Shown piece by piece: positions 26,408 through 35,209 of a stretch of DNA of 64,000 nucleotides (the first letter of the stretch is position 1; each line of letters begins with the position of its first letter). The notes under the pieces are model-generated. The model had not been told where the DNA came from and did not search any database. It saw nothing but the letters and a program-made list of their open reading frames with translations. This stretch comes from Sphingopyxis sp. HIX (GTDB taxonomy: Bacteria; Pseudomonadota; Alphaproteobacteria; Sphingomonadales; Sphingomonadaceae), in NCBI RefSeq assembly GCF_001468285.1, contig NZ_LNSB01000005.1, positions 1 through 64,000 on the forward strand, given 5' to 3'. Position numbers and translations under genes: made by a program.

Positions 26408-26457
26408 CCCCCCGGCACGGCCGCGCCCCAGTGGACCGGCGCCGCCGTGCCGCGGGG
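26408..26457 (-). other. GC-rich hairpin between receptor 2 and lyase gene
   Basis: Arms at 26408-26421 and 26444-26457 form a 14-bp stem with one mismatch (core CGGCACGGC) and a 22-base loop. It sits 3 bases past the receptor stop and about 18 bases before the lyase ATG on the same strand. With no T-run it is more likely an mRNA-processing or stability element than a full terminator. Confidence 0.5.
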
Positions 26458-26460
26458 TCT

Positions 26461-29067
26461 TCAGAACTTCGCGCGCAGCCCGACCGAGAAGCGGCGCTCG
26501 GACAGGGCATAGCTGTTCAGCGCGGTCGGGTTCACGCTATATTCGCTCGTCGCCGACTTCTTCGGCATCAGATTCTGCGCCTGCAGCGACAACGCAAAAT
26601 TGTCGGTGATGTCGAAGCCGACCTGCGCGTCGAGCTGCGAGCGCGAGCCGACGAAGCTCGGTCGCCCCTCGGAGAATTCGAACACCGCCTCGTCGCGATA
26701 ATTATACGCAAGGCGCGCCGAGAAGGGCCCCTTCTCGTACAGCCCGACGAGGTTGTAGCTGTTCTTCGACACCGCGACGAGCGGGAAGCCCGCGGCATCC
26801 TCCGAGTCCGAATAGGTGTAGTTGGCGATGATCCCGAAACCGTCGAGCGGCGACGGCAGGAAGTCGAAGAATTGCTGCACGCCGACCTCGAAGCCCTTGA
26901 TCTTCGCGCTCGAAAGATTCTCGGGGCGCGAGAAGACGAGCTCGCGGCCCTGCGGGTCGAGCGTGGTGTCGACCCCGGTGGTCACGAAGCTGGCGATGAA
27001 ATTCTTGACGTCCTTGTAAAAGAGCGCGCCCGAGATCAGCGAGCTCTTGCCCGTATAATATTCGAAGCTGATGTCGGCCTGGGTCGAGATCGGCGGTTCG
27101 AGATTCACGTTACCGCCGGTGACCGACAGGTTGGTCGCGTTGAAGAAGGTCGAGGGCGCGAGGTCGGCGATCGACGCGCGCTGCATCGTCTGCGACCCCG
27201 ACACGCGGATCAGGAAATCGTCGGTGACGTTGAACGCGATGTTCGCGCTGGGCAGCACATTGGTGTAGCGATTCTGGTCGTTGCGCAGCGTGCTGACGGT
27301 GCCGACATTGACATAGCTGTCGACCGACAGCCGCGTCGATGCGATGCGTACGCCCGCATTGGCCTTGTACGGAATGCCCGCGATCTCGCCCTCGCCCGCC
27401 ACCATCAGATAGGCGGCGAGCGTCTTTTCGCTGAAGTCATAGTCGCGCTGGAGGTTGGGGAGCAGGGTCGACAGCCCGTTGGCGTTCGGGTTGGGTTCGG
27501 CCGCCTGCGCGCGGGTGAAGACATAGTCGAAGGTCGGTGCGGTGCTGAGGAAGCTGCGCGGGAAGGTGCCCGCGATGTCGGGCAGGAAATCCGCCATGTC
27601 GATCGACTTGAGGAACGGCTCGATCTCGGCGCGCGTCGGGGTGACTTGGCTGCGGAAGGCGTTCGAGCGCGCATGCAGGTCGGTGTAGCGCGCACCCGCC
27701 GAGATGGTGACCCCGCCCGCGGTTTCGTAGCTGACGTCGAGCTTGCCAGTCCATTCCTCGAGCAGCCCGATCAGGCGGTTGCTGCGCACGCCGTTCGTGG
27801 CGGGATTGTACGACGCGTAGTTCGTCGGGTTAAAGGTGCCGCCCAGCGTCAGCGACGGGATGCCCCCGCCGCGGAAATCGAACGCACCCGGCACCGGCGC
27901 GGTCGCCTGCAGCGTGATGATCTGGATGGTCTGGTCGATCGTGCCCTTGCTGTAATAGCCGTCGGCCTCGATCGTCAGCCCGTTGTCGCCCTCATATTTG
28001 CCGTTGAGGCCATAGAGGAAGCTTTCGGTCGGCTCGTTGCGGATCTGCCCAGCGGTGGTGACGGTGCCGTTGGCGTTGCCCGCGACGACCATGCCGTCCT
28101 CGACGACGCGGTTGCTCACCGGATTGCTGCCGGTGGGCAGGCGGAAGGCGAAGAAATCCTGGCGCCGCCCGGTCTTGAGCTTCGAATAGAGCGCGTCGGC
28201 GGTGATCGTGAACTCGGGGGTCACCTCGAACTGGATCGCGCCGTTGAGCCCGAGCCGCGAGCGGTCGACGGTGAACTGCTCATATTGCAGCAGCACCGGG
28301 GTCGGGAACACCCCGCCGCCGGTGCCGGTATAGGTGCGGTTGAGGAAATTGTTGCGCTCGAAGGTCTGCGTCGTCGAGGTGCGCTTCTGATATTCGCCGG
28401 CGAGCATGACGCCGATGCGGCCATCGGCGAATTTGGTGGTCGCGAAGCCCGTGATGGCGGGTTCGAACTTCTCGCTATTCTCCGAATAGACGCCCTGCGC
28501 CCGAACCGAGATCGTCGGCTCCTTGAACGACAGCGGCTTGGGCGTGACGAGGTTGACCGTACCACCGAGCCCGCCCTCGGCATTGCTGGCGAGCGGCGAC
28601 TTGCGCACTTCGAGGCGGCCGAACAGGCTGGAGGGCACCGAGTCGAGCCCCGACGAGCGGCCGAGCTGGTCGTTTTCGGGCGGCGAGAGGCGCGCCGACC
28701 AGCCCAGGAGCGTCCGCCCGTCGACCTCGACGCGGACCTGCTGAAGGCCGCGCACCGACACCGACTGGCCTTCGCCGAACACCCGGGTGATCTGGACGCC
28801 GGTGACGCGTTGCAAGGCTTCGGCGACGTTGGCGTCGGGCAGCTTGCCGACATCCTCGGCGGTGATGACGTCGACGACCTGGTCGGCCTCGCGCTTGATC
28901 TCGGCCGCCTGTTCGAGCGAGGCGCGGATGCCACTGACGACGATTTCTTCCTCGGGCGCCGGCGCCGTGTCCTGTGCTACGGCCGGGGCGATGGCGAGCG
29001 CCGCGAGCGACACCCCGCCCGCCAGCCTTGCCAGGAAAAAAGTGCCGCGCGTCGGTCCGATAGCCAT
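26461..29067 (-). CDS. TonB-dependent receptor (oligouronide uptake candidate 2)
   Basis: This 868-residue outer-membrane receptor has a leader (residues 1-31, ending APAVAQ), a short linker, the TonB-box-like EEIVVSGI, a plug (KLPDANVAEALQRVTGVQI, GEGQSVSVRGLQQVRVEV) and a barrel ending in RFSVGLRAKF with the terminal Phe needed for outer-membrane insertion. It is first in the receptor-lyase-hydratase-reductase unit. A LacI box (29152) and a GntR-like half-palindrome (29204) lie upstream. The substrate should be the product of the downstream lyase, but its identity is unknown. Confidence 0.9.
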   Translation of the reverse strand: MAIGPTRGTFFLARLAGGVSLAALAIAPAVAQDTAPAPEEEIVVSGIRASLEQAAEIKREADQVVDVITAEDVGKLPDANVAEALQRVTGVQITRVFGEGQSVSVRGLQQVRVEVDGRTLLGWSARLSPPENDQLGRSSGLDSVPSSLFGRLEVRKSPLASNAEGGLGGTVNLVTPKPLSFKEPTISVRAQGVYSENSEKFEPAITGFATTKFADGRIGVMLAGEYQKRTSTTQTFERNNFLNRTYTGTGGGVFPTPVLLQYEQFTVDRSRLGLNGAIQFEVTPEFTITADALYSKLKTGRRQDFFAFRLPTGSNPVSNRVVEDGMVVAGNANGTVTTAGQIRNEPTESFLYGLNGKYEGDNGLTIEADGYYSKGTIDQTIQIITLQATAPVPGAFDFRGGGIPSLTLGGTFNPTNYASYNPATNGVRSNRLIGLLEEWTGKLDVSYETAGGVTISAGARYTDLHARSNAFRSQVTPTRAEIEPFLKSIDMADFLPDIAGTFPRSFLSTAPTFDYVFTRAQAAEPNPNANGLSTLLPNLQRDYDFSEKTLAAYLMVAGEGEIAGIPYKANAGVRIASTRLSVDSYVNVGTVSTLRNDQNRYTNVLPSANIAFNVTDDFLIRVSGSQTMQRASIADLAPSTFFNATNLSVTGGNVNLEPPISTQADISFEYYTGKSSLISGALFYKDVKNFIASFVTTGVDTTLDPQGRELVFSRPENLSSAKIKGFEVGVQQFFDFLPSPLDGFGIIANYTYSDSEDAAGFPLVAVSKNSYNLVGLYEKGPFSARLAYNYRDEAVFEFSEGRPSFVGSRSQLDAQVGFDITDNFALSLQAQNLMPKKSATSEYSVNPTALNSYALSERRFSVGLRAKF

Positions 29068-29151
29068 GTCGTCTCTCCCACCCTCGCCGCTCGATATCGC
29101 GTCACGCGCGCGGCGGCCTTTTGATTTTCAGTTTCTTATGTCCCGATCTTG

Positions 29152-29164
29152 GTAACCGGTGTCA
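29152..29164. promoter_or_regulatory. LacI-type operator upstream of TonB receptor 2
   Basis: GTAACCGGTGTCA lies 85 bases before the receptor ATG and is identical to the boxes at 14662 and 21685. Confidence 0.6.
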
Positions 29165-29203
29165 GCATGATCGAATTTCGCATCCATCCTGTCAAGAAAA
29201 AAC

Positions 29204-29214
29204 TTGTATGACAA
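29204..29214. promoter_or_regulatory. degenerate GntR-type site upstream of receptor 2
   Basis: TTGTATGACAA has perfect TTGT/ACAA arms. TGTATGACAAC recurs at 34664-34674 upstream of receptor 3, where an exact GTTGTCGGACAAC follows. Confidence 0.4.
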
Positions 29215-29236
29215 CCTCGAAATCAGGGTCGCCCAG

Positions 29237-30436
29237 CTAAGGGGCTGACAAGGGGCCGCTATTCGCGTCGGCGAGCCACAGGATCGGCTGGCGCACGGGG
29301 AAGTTGCGCACGACCTCGCCCGTCGCCGGATCGGCATCGAGTCGACGCCACAATGCGAGCCAGTCGGCGCGGCCCAGCGCGAGGCCGGCGAAGAGCAGGC
29401 TCGGCTGGCGCACCGGAAAGCCGTCCCAATATTCGATGTCGGGCGGCAGCGGCCACCGCGCCTTGTCATCGATATAGGGCGCCATCCATGCGGCCGCCTG
29501 CCCGATCGAACGACCGTCGGGCGTCGCCCAGGCGATCAGATCGCCCTTCCCTTCGCAAAGCAGCCACGCAGTCGCGGCGAGCACGTCGAGGTTGAACAGC
29601 GCATAGGCATAGGGCTTGGTGCGCGCGAGTTCGAGCGGCTGGCGCCCGTCGGGCTCGATCTGGTTGGGGATGATCACCGCCTGAAGCCGCGCCAGCGCGT
29701 CGGCCAGCACATCCTTGCGGCCGAGCAGCGCGGCGAAAGACACGACCTGAAGCAGCCAGCACGTCCCGTGGTTATTCTTCTGGTCGCGCTCTTCGATCCC
29801 GAACGGCGAGGCCAGCAGCCAGTCGAGATAGGCCGCGAACCAGCCCTCGACCCCCGCGCGGATCGCGGCATAGCCCGGCGCGCCGGTCTCGGCGAAGCAT
29901 TGCGCGGCGCGCGCGACCTCGACGATCTGCAGCGTGTCGATCACCCCGATCGCGCGGCCCTGGTTCACCCCGATGATCGCCTGCGCATGGTTGAGGTTCG
30001 GATTCATCCGCGTCGCGGGATCGACGAACCACGCCGCCAGATGCCGCATCGCCGCGACGGCGAAGCGATCATCGTGCGTCAGCTTCCACGCCGCCGCGAG
30101 CATCGGCACCGTCCGCCCGAACGCGATCAGCGCGTCGCGATGCCCGTCGAATTTGTCGGGGTTCGACCGCCCGTCGCGGCGAATGTAAGCCCCGCCGGGA
30201 TTGGCCGGATCGGGCCACCAATAATCGCCCTCCGAATAATAGTCCTGCGGTCCCGCCGGGCTGCGCGGCGCTGGAATGGCCGCAATCGTGCGCGGTTCCT
30301 CGCCCAGCAGCGCGATTGCCCGCGGCACCACCCGCGCCCGCTCGATCGCCGCAATATCGAAGCCGTCCTTGCGCGCCATCGCCGCCGTCGGCCAGGCAAA
30401 CAGCGTTGCGAGCAACAGGGAACGGCGCGCGATCAT
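29237..30436 (-). CDS. exported alginate-lyase-fold protein (copy 1)
   Basis: This 399-residue protein has a signal peptide (MIARRSLLLATLFAWPTAAMA, possibly Tat) and an (alpha/alpha) barrel of the Alginate_lyase Pfam type. Conserved blocks are DYYSEGDYWWPDPANPGG (about 64-81), MNPNLNHAQAIIG, EERDQKNNHGTCW with the Asn-Asn-His motif, and KPYAYALFNLD. Proteins of this shape include PL5 alginate lyases and also glucuronan lyases (PL38); in a pectin/glucuronate locus the latter is at least as likely. It starts 8 bases after the stop of copy 2 and closes the receptor 3 operon. Exact substrate unassigned. Confidence 0.78.
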   Translation of the reverse strand: MIARRSLLLATLFAWPTAAMARKDGFDIAAIERARVVPRAIALLGEEPRTIAAIPAPRSPAGPQDYYSEGDYWWPDPANPGGAYIRRDGRSNPDKFDGHRDALIAFGRTVPMLAAAWKLTHDDRFAVAAMRHLAAWFVDPATRMNPNLNHAQAIIGVNQGRAIGVIDTLQIVEVARAAQCFAETGAPGYAAIRAGVEGWFAAYLDWLLASPFGIEERDQKNNHGTCWLLQVVSFAALLGRKDVLADALARLQAVIIPNQIEPDGRQPLELARTKPYAYALFNLDVLAATAWLLCEGKGDLIAWATPDGRSIGQAAAWMAPYIDDKARWPLPPDIEYWDGFPVRQPSLLFAGLALGRADWLALWRRLDADPATGEVVRNFPVRQPILWLADANSGPLSAP

Positions 30437-30444
30437 GCCCTGCC

Positions 30445-31701
30445 CTAGCGCGCCCGATGGCGCAGCGCGAGGTCGCCCGCGACGCTGCGCGGATAGGCGC
30501 CCGGCCCCCAAGCCGCATCGGCGCGCACGAGCAGTTCGTCGAGCGCCTCGGCGGGCCAGCGCCCCTCCTTATACGGCCAGTCGGCGCTCCGCCCGCGATA
30601 GGCGGCGACATAGTCGGTCGCCCGGCGCAGCGAGCGCCCCTTTTCCTCTACATCGTAGAGATCGATGCCGAGGCACGCCGCGCTGTCGGCGACGCCATAG
30701 GCTGCGTCCAAGGCATAGAGCGAATAATGGAAGCTGCGCGTGCGCGTCAGCTCCTCGGGCAACGCGCCCTGCGCATCGACCTGCTTCGCTAGGCGCGCCT
30801 TCGGAAAGGCCGCGACGATGCGCTGCGCGACCGCGGGCCGCCGCGCGAACAGCGCGAAGCGCGCGACCTGCGCGTCGTACCACAGCCCGTGATTGTTGCG
30901 CTTGGCGCCCTCGGCCTTGCCGTTCGCGCTCTTCAGCATCCAGTCGAGATGGCGCGCGAACCAGTTTTCGAGCGCCGCATTTTCCTCGGCCGTCAGCGCC
31001 CCCGAGGGCGCGATCAGCCCGACCGCGTCGATCACCCCGATGAAGGCGGCGCCGTCGAGCACGCCCTCGGGGCGACCGTTCGAAATGCCCGGCACCGCCT
31101 GTGCATAGTCGAGCCCAGGGTTCATCGCGGTCGCGGGGTCGAGGAACCAGGTCCGCACCACGCGTGCCGCGCCTTCGGCATATTTCGCCTCGCCGCTGTA
31201 ATAATAAGCGAGCGCCAGCGCATCGGCCTCGCGCGCCATGCGGCTCAGCGCCACGCGGTCGAAGCGGTTCGACTCGACATCGGGATTGGTATCGCCGTCG
31301 CGGCGCACATAGGGGCCCTTGGGATTGGCGGGGTCGGGCCACCAATAGCGCGCGAGGCTGACATAGTCGTGGCGGTCGCCCGAGACCGGAATGCTGCGCT
31401 TGTCCATCACCGACGCGGGTTTCGCCGCCAGCGCCTGATCGGCGCGCGCAATCAGCTCGCGATAGGCGGCTGCGACCACGGTATCGCTCGCCAGGCTCGC
31501 CTTGATCGCGGTGAGCTCGTCGGGATGCAGCCCGAAGACCCGCCGCCCCTCGAACGCCGCGGCATAACCCTCTTCGCCCCGGCAGACGGCCACGCCGCTC
31601 TCCGGAGAAAAAGCCGCCGCCGCGGATGGCATCGCGGCGGCGGCGGCGACCAGGACCAGCGGGAGGATGTGCTGGCCCGGCCGGAAGCGCTTTCGGATCA
31701 C
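30445..31701 (-). CDS. exported alginate-lyase-fold protein (copy 2)
   Basis: This 418-residue protein with a signal peptide (about residues 1-29, ending SAAAA) has the same fold as its neighbour: LARYWWPDPANPKGPYVRRDG (about 120), MNPGLDYAQAVPGISNGRPEG, EGAKRNNHGLWYDAQ and RSFHYSLYALD. Identity between the two copies is modest and spread over the blocks, so they probably have different cleavage patterns (for example endo and exo, or two linkages). Its ATG overlaps the stop of TonB receptor 3 (ATGA), so uptake and cleavage are co-expressed. Confidence 0.78.
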   Translation of the reverse strand: MIRKRFRPGQHILPLVLVAAAAAMPSAAAAFSPESGVAVCRGEEGYAAAFEGRRVFGLHPDELTAIKASLASDTVVAAAYRELIARADQALAAKPASVMDKRSIPVSGDRHDYVSLARYWWPDPANPKGPYVRRDGDTNPDVESNRFDRVALSRMAREADALALAYYYSGEAKYAEGAARVVRTWFLDPATAMNPGLDYAQAVPGISNGRPEGVLDGAAFIGVIDAVGLIAPSGALTAEENAALENWFARHLDWMLKSANGKAEGAKRNNHGLWYDAQVARFALFARRPAVAQRIVAAFPKARLAKQVDAQGALPEELTRTRSFHYSLYALDAAYGVADSAACLGIDLYDVEEKGRSLRRATDYVAAYRGRSADWPYKEGRWPAEALDELLVRADAAWGPGAYPRSVAGDLALRHRAR

Positions 31702-34595
31702 AGGCGGACCCGGAACCCGAAGAAATATTGCGTGCCGCCACGCGACACCTCGGCGATGCTGTCGTAGCTGCCCTTATACATGATGTCGGGGGTGCCGGTG
31801 ACGTTGAGCGCCTGCAGCTTCAGCTGGACGTTCTTGGTCAGGTCGTATTGCGCCGACAGGTTGAGATAGGTGCCGCCGCGGATCTCGCGGTTGGTGCCGC
31901 CGTTGGGCTTGTAATAGCCCGAGCGGTAACGGAGGTTCGCGCGCAGCGAGAGCCCCCATTTCTCGAACCAGACCGACCCGCTCGCGGTCCATTTCGACAG
32001 CCCGATCAGATTGGCCGGATCGACATAGGCGGCGACGGGCGAGGTGTCGGGATATTCGAAATTGGCGAAGGCGCGGTTGACCGATCCCTGCACCCCGAAA
32101 CCGTCGAGCGGGTCGGGTAGCCAGGTGAAGGCATGGCTCGCGGTCGCCTCGACGCCGTAAAGGTCGCGCGTCTCGAGGTCGTTCGACGGCGCCACGGGGT
32201 TGATCGTGAAGGTCTCGGTCATCGGCGCGCCGCCGTCGCGGATCGTCGTCACCGTGATGTCGGTCGGGATCGGTTCGGAGCGGCCGATCACGGTCCCCTT
32301 CGCCCATTTATAATAGCCCGCGACCGAAACCAGCGTGTCCTTCGACGCATAGAGCTCGAGGCTCGCATCGATATTCCATGCGCGCAGCGGCTTGAGGTTC
32401 GGGTTGCCCGTCGTCGCGTTGAAGATGATATTGTCGACGCCGATCGCATCGACCGTCGGGGTCAGGCTGATCCCCGCGCCGAAGCTCTCGATCCCCGAGC
32501 GCGCGATCGCGCGATAGGCGGCGAGGCGCAGCTTGACCTGCTGCGACAGGTCGAAGGCGATATTCGCGCTCGGCAGGAAATAATTATAGCTGCCCTTGGC
32601 GGTGTTGGTCGACAGCGGCTGCGTCGGGTCGACCGCGATCGAGTAATCGTCGCCGACCGTGTCGATGGTCAGGCGATAGGCCTGGCGGAAACCGGTCGAG
32701 CTGATGTCGGTCTTGACCCAGCGCAGCCCGACATTGCCGCTGACCGGCACGCTGCCCATGTCGGTTTCGAAATTGGCCATCGCATAAGCCGCGTAAATCC
32801 GCTCGGTGACGTCAATGTCGCTCGGGTCGCGGCCGTCGGCGGGATAGGGCAGCGCATCGTCGCTGCCGGTGAAGGTGCGGAACAGGCAGTCGTTGTCGAA
32901 CGTCGCCCAGCGCGTGACGTTCGTCCCCATCCCCTGCATGTAGCTGGTGGTGGTGAAGGGCACGCGGCAATTCTGGTTCGCCTGCCCGATCAGCTGCGCC
33001 GGGGTCACCCCGTTGATCGCGACCAGCGTGTTGAGGTCGCTGTTGCGCGCATTGTCGTTGGTGCGGTGGTGGTCCGACACCCGCCCGCCGATCTTCACGC
33101 TGGTGATGAAGCCGTCGAACTCGCGCTCGGCGTCGAGCCGCGCCGCCCAGATGCGATCCTGACGATCGGTGACGAAGCGGTTGCGCGCATAGACCGCGTT
33201 CGCGGCGTTGGCGAGGAACAGCCCATGGTCGGTGATGTCGAAATTGTCGAATTCGACCACCGGTACGACGTCGTCCTCGACATAGGTCAAAGTATAGCCG
33301 ACGCGCCGCGTCGAGCGCATGCGCGTCTGCTTCTGCGTCTCGGTGCGGTGGCTGTTCGAATAGGAGCCGTCGAAGGCGATGTTCCAGCGGTCGGGGGTCC
33401 AGATCAGGCTGACCCCGCCGCCGATATATTCCTCGTTGCGCTGGCGCGTTTCGAGTTGGTTCTCGAGGTTCGAATTGCCGCGATAGCTCATCAGCGCATT
33501 GGCCGAATAGCCGTTGCTGCCGTTGCCGATAAGCAAGGGCTGGACCCCGCGCAGCCCCTCGGTGATCTGGAGCACGTTGCGGTCTTCGAGGCTCGCGCGC
33601 TTCGAATATTGACCGTCGATCGCGATCTCGAAATCGGGTGACGGGCGCCACTGGATCGCGCCGATCAGCCCGTCGCGCACCTCGGAGGTCGTCTGGGTGC
33701 GGAAGCTGCGCGAGCTGTTCGCGAAATAGGGATCGACGATCATCTCGTTCGCGTTGCGCGGCGCGGCGGCGAAGGTGCAATTCACCGTGTTGGTCAGACC
33801 ATTGGTCGCCGCGGTGTTGCACAGCTGGAAGGTCGCGTTGGCGTTATAATAATCCTCGGGCGCGGTGGTGTCCTGCCGCTGATAGCCGATCGACACGCCA
33901 ATATCGCCGAGCCCGGTCTCGAACTGGTCGGTGTAGGAAAAGTTCGCGCGATATCCGAGCCCGTCGTGCTGATAGACGTCATTGTCCTGCGGCTGGAAAT
34001 CGCCGCGCACTTCGAACTGGATGCGGCGCTTGCCATAGTCGAGTGGGCGCATCGAGCGAAGCTCGATCACCCCGCCGACCCCACCTTCGAGGAAGTCGGC
34101 GCGCTGGGTCTTGTAGACGAGCACGCCGTTGACGAGCTCCGAAGGGAATTGCTGGAAGGCGACCGAGCGATCGGGCCCCGCGGTCGACACCTCGCGCCCG
34201 TTGAAGGTCGAGAAGCTGAGCGTCGGGCCGAGCCCGCGGACCGACAGCTCGTTGGCATTGCCCTTGAAGCGGTCGGCCGAGACACCGACGATACGCTCGA
34301 GCGTGTCGCCGATCGAATTGTCGGGGGTGGCGCCGATCTCGTCGCTGACCAACCCGTCGACGACGACGTCGGCGGCGCGCTTGAACTCGATCGAGCTGCG
34401 CTGCGTCGCGCGCGCGCCGGTGACGATGATCGCGTCGTCGTCGGTCGCGGCCGCGGCCGCGGCGACCGGATCGGCGGGCTGGCTTTCGGCTTCATCGGCA
34501 GCCGGCGCCTCCTGCGCCGATGCCGGCACCGCGGCGAACAGAGCAGCCGATGCCAAGAGCGCGCCGCGCGCGACCGAAAGCGACGATGACCTCAT
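31698..34595 (-). CDS. TonB-dependent receptor (oligouronide uptake candidate 3)
   Basis: This 965-residue outer-membrane receptor has a leader (residues 1-27, ending ASAQ), an acidic linker, the TonB-box-like DAIIVTGARA, a plug (NSIGDTLERIVGVSADRFKG, ELSVRGLGPTLSFSTFNGRE) and a large barrel ending in YFFGFRVRL. It heads a three-gene operon with the two alginate-lyase-fold proteins. Upstream are a LacI box (34642) and an exact GntR-type palindrome (34681). It probably imports the oligomers made by those enzymes, but the polymer is not known. Confidence 0.9.
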   Translation of the reverse strand: MRSSSLSVARGALLASAALFAAVPASAQEAPAADEAESQPADPVAAAAAATDDDAIIVTGARATQRSSIEFKRAADVVVDGLVSDEIGATPDNSIGDTLERIVGVSADRFKGNANELSVRGLGPTLSFSTFNGREVSTAGPDRSVAFQQFPSELVNGVLVYKTQRADFLEGGVGGVIELRSMRPLDYGKRRIQFEVRGDFQPQDNDVYQHDGLGYRANFSYTDQFETGLGDIGVSIGYQRQDTTAPEDYYNANATFQLCNTAATNGLTNTVNCTFAAAPRNANEMIVDPYFANSSRSFRTQTTSEVRDGLIGAIQWRPSPDFEIAIDGQYSKRASLEDRNVLQITEGLRGVQPLLIGNGSNGYSANALMSYRGNSNLENQLETRQRNEEYIGGGVSLIWTPDRWNIAFDGSYSNSHRTETQKQTRMRSTRRVGYTLTYVEDDVVPVVEFDNFDITDHGLFLANAANAVYARNRFVTDRQDRIWAARLDAEREFDGFITSVKIGGRVSDHHRTNDNARNSDLNTLVAINGVTPAQLIGQANQNCRVPFTTTSYMQGMGTNVTRWATFDNDCLFRTFTGSDDALPYPADGRDPSDIDVTERIYAAYAMANFETDMGSVPVSGNVGLRWVKTDISSTGFRQAYRLTIDTVGDDYSIAVDPTQPLSTNTAKGSYNYFLPSANIAFDLSQQVKLRLAAYRAIARSGIESFGAGISLTPTVDAIGVDNIIFNATTGNPNLKPLRAWNIDASLELYASKDTLVSVAGYYKWAKGTVIGRSEPIPTDITVTTIRDGGAPMTETFTINPVAPSNDLETRDLYGVEATASHAFTWLPDPLDGFGVQGSVNRAFANFEYPDTSPVAAYVDPANLIGLSKWTASGSVWFEKWGLSLRANLRYRSGYYKPNGGTNREIRGGTYLNLSAQYDLTKNVQLKLQALNVTGTPDIMYKGSYDSIAEVSRGGTQYFFGFRVRL

Positions 34596-34641
34596 ATTCC
34601 TCTCCCCTTGTGGTGCCGCCGGGCAGACGGCGCGACCCGGT

Positions 34642-34655
34642 TGATACCGGTGTCA
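34642..34655. promoter_or_regulatory. LacI-type operator upstream of TonB receptor 3
   Basis: TGATACCGGTGTCA, flanked by TT on the left and AA on the right, lies 47 bases before the receptor ATG. It differs from the full palindrome at one base. Confidence 0.6.
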
Positions 34656-34680
34656 AACTCAAATGTATGACAACTTGATA

Positions 34681-34693
34681 GTTGTCGGACAAC
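34681..34693. promoter_or_regulatory. GntR-type operator (GTTGTCGGACAAC)
   Basis: This palindrome (GTTGT, 3-base centre, ACAAC) lies 26 bases upstream of the LacI box of receptor 3. It equals the site at 38909 except for the central base. An additional GACAAC-6-GTTGTC inverted repeat overlaps its left arm at 34669-34686. Confidence 0.55.
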
Positions 34694-34790
34694 TTGGAGT
34701 CAACGGGGATGTTGAGGGTGGGGCGTGTTATCGCTGAGGAGGGGGAATGTCGGGAAACGGGCGGGAGCTGCCGCAGGCTATTTTCAGATT

Positions 34791-34858
34791 CGCGCAGAGG
34801 CGCAGAGGCCGCAGAGAGATTGCGCCTTTCCTCTCTGCGGCCTCTGCGCCTCTGCGCG
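34791..34858. repeat. 28-bp perfect inverted repeat hairpin
   Basis: Arms at 34791-34818 and 34831-34858 are perfect reverse complements (core CGCGCAGAGGCGCAGAGG) around a 12-base loop. The arm resembles that of the repeat at 9791-9943. Confidence 0.85.
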
Positions 34859-34920
34859 CATTAATTTGCCAGGCAAAGTGCAGCTGGTTTCGAGCGTTAG
34901 CGGTCAAGCCGACCTATAGA

Positions 34921-35003
34921 TTCCGTTCGTGTCGAGCGAAGTCGAGACACGCCGAGTGCGCGCGCGCCTTTACGTGTCTCGACTTCGCTCGACACGAACG
35001 GAA
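34921..35003. repeat. 31-bp perfect inverted repeat
   Basis: Arms at 34921-34951 and 34973-35003 are perfect reverse complements, with the core TCGAGCGAAGTCGAGACACG, and a 21-base GC-rich loop. This type of CGACTTCGCTCGACACGAAC palindrome is common between genes in sphingomonads. Confidence 0.88.
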
Positions 35004-35209
35004 GCAGAGACAGGTCTGGAAACCACCCCAAAACCACCGCCCTCAAAAAAAGCCTTTCCTAATAAATCCGGCTATGCCAGCGTCGATCTCGACTCTTCCG
35101 CTCGGCGCATACAGCGGTCTCCGAGGTCTCTATTCGGGAGGCGCACTGGGCTGAACTTTCCTGAACTTTGGAACAAGGCAAAGGCCGCGCCCCACCCCCG
35201 AAACCACCC

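Larger units (their letters stand above)
34596..35209. other. 614-base intergenic region with operators and two large hairpins
   Basis: This gap between the receptor 3 promoter and the end of the GH105 gene carries the LacI and GntR boxes (34642-34693), then two perfect long inverted repeats (34791-34858 and 34921-35003). From 35004 to 35209 it is featureless apart from a short direct repeat (CTGAACTTT twice near 35150). No convincing gene is seen; the short frames here are made by the repeats. Confidence 0.7.

Noticed and set aside
24831..26609. 592-codon plus-strand frame opposite the beta-helix enzyme
   Set aside because: Composition is that of a shadow frame and it would run into the receptor gene; the minus-strand protein has a signal peptide and beta-helix pattern.
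29237..31701. Alginate utilisation operon
   Set aside because: Fold alone suggests alginate lyase, but no alginate-specific receptor or DEH reductase context is visible; the substrate is left open.
34720..35154. Short open frames in the receptor 3/GH105 gap
   Set aside because: They are created by the inverted repeats, lack ribosome sites and have no homologous look.
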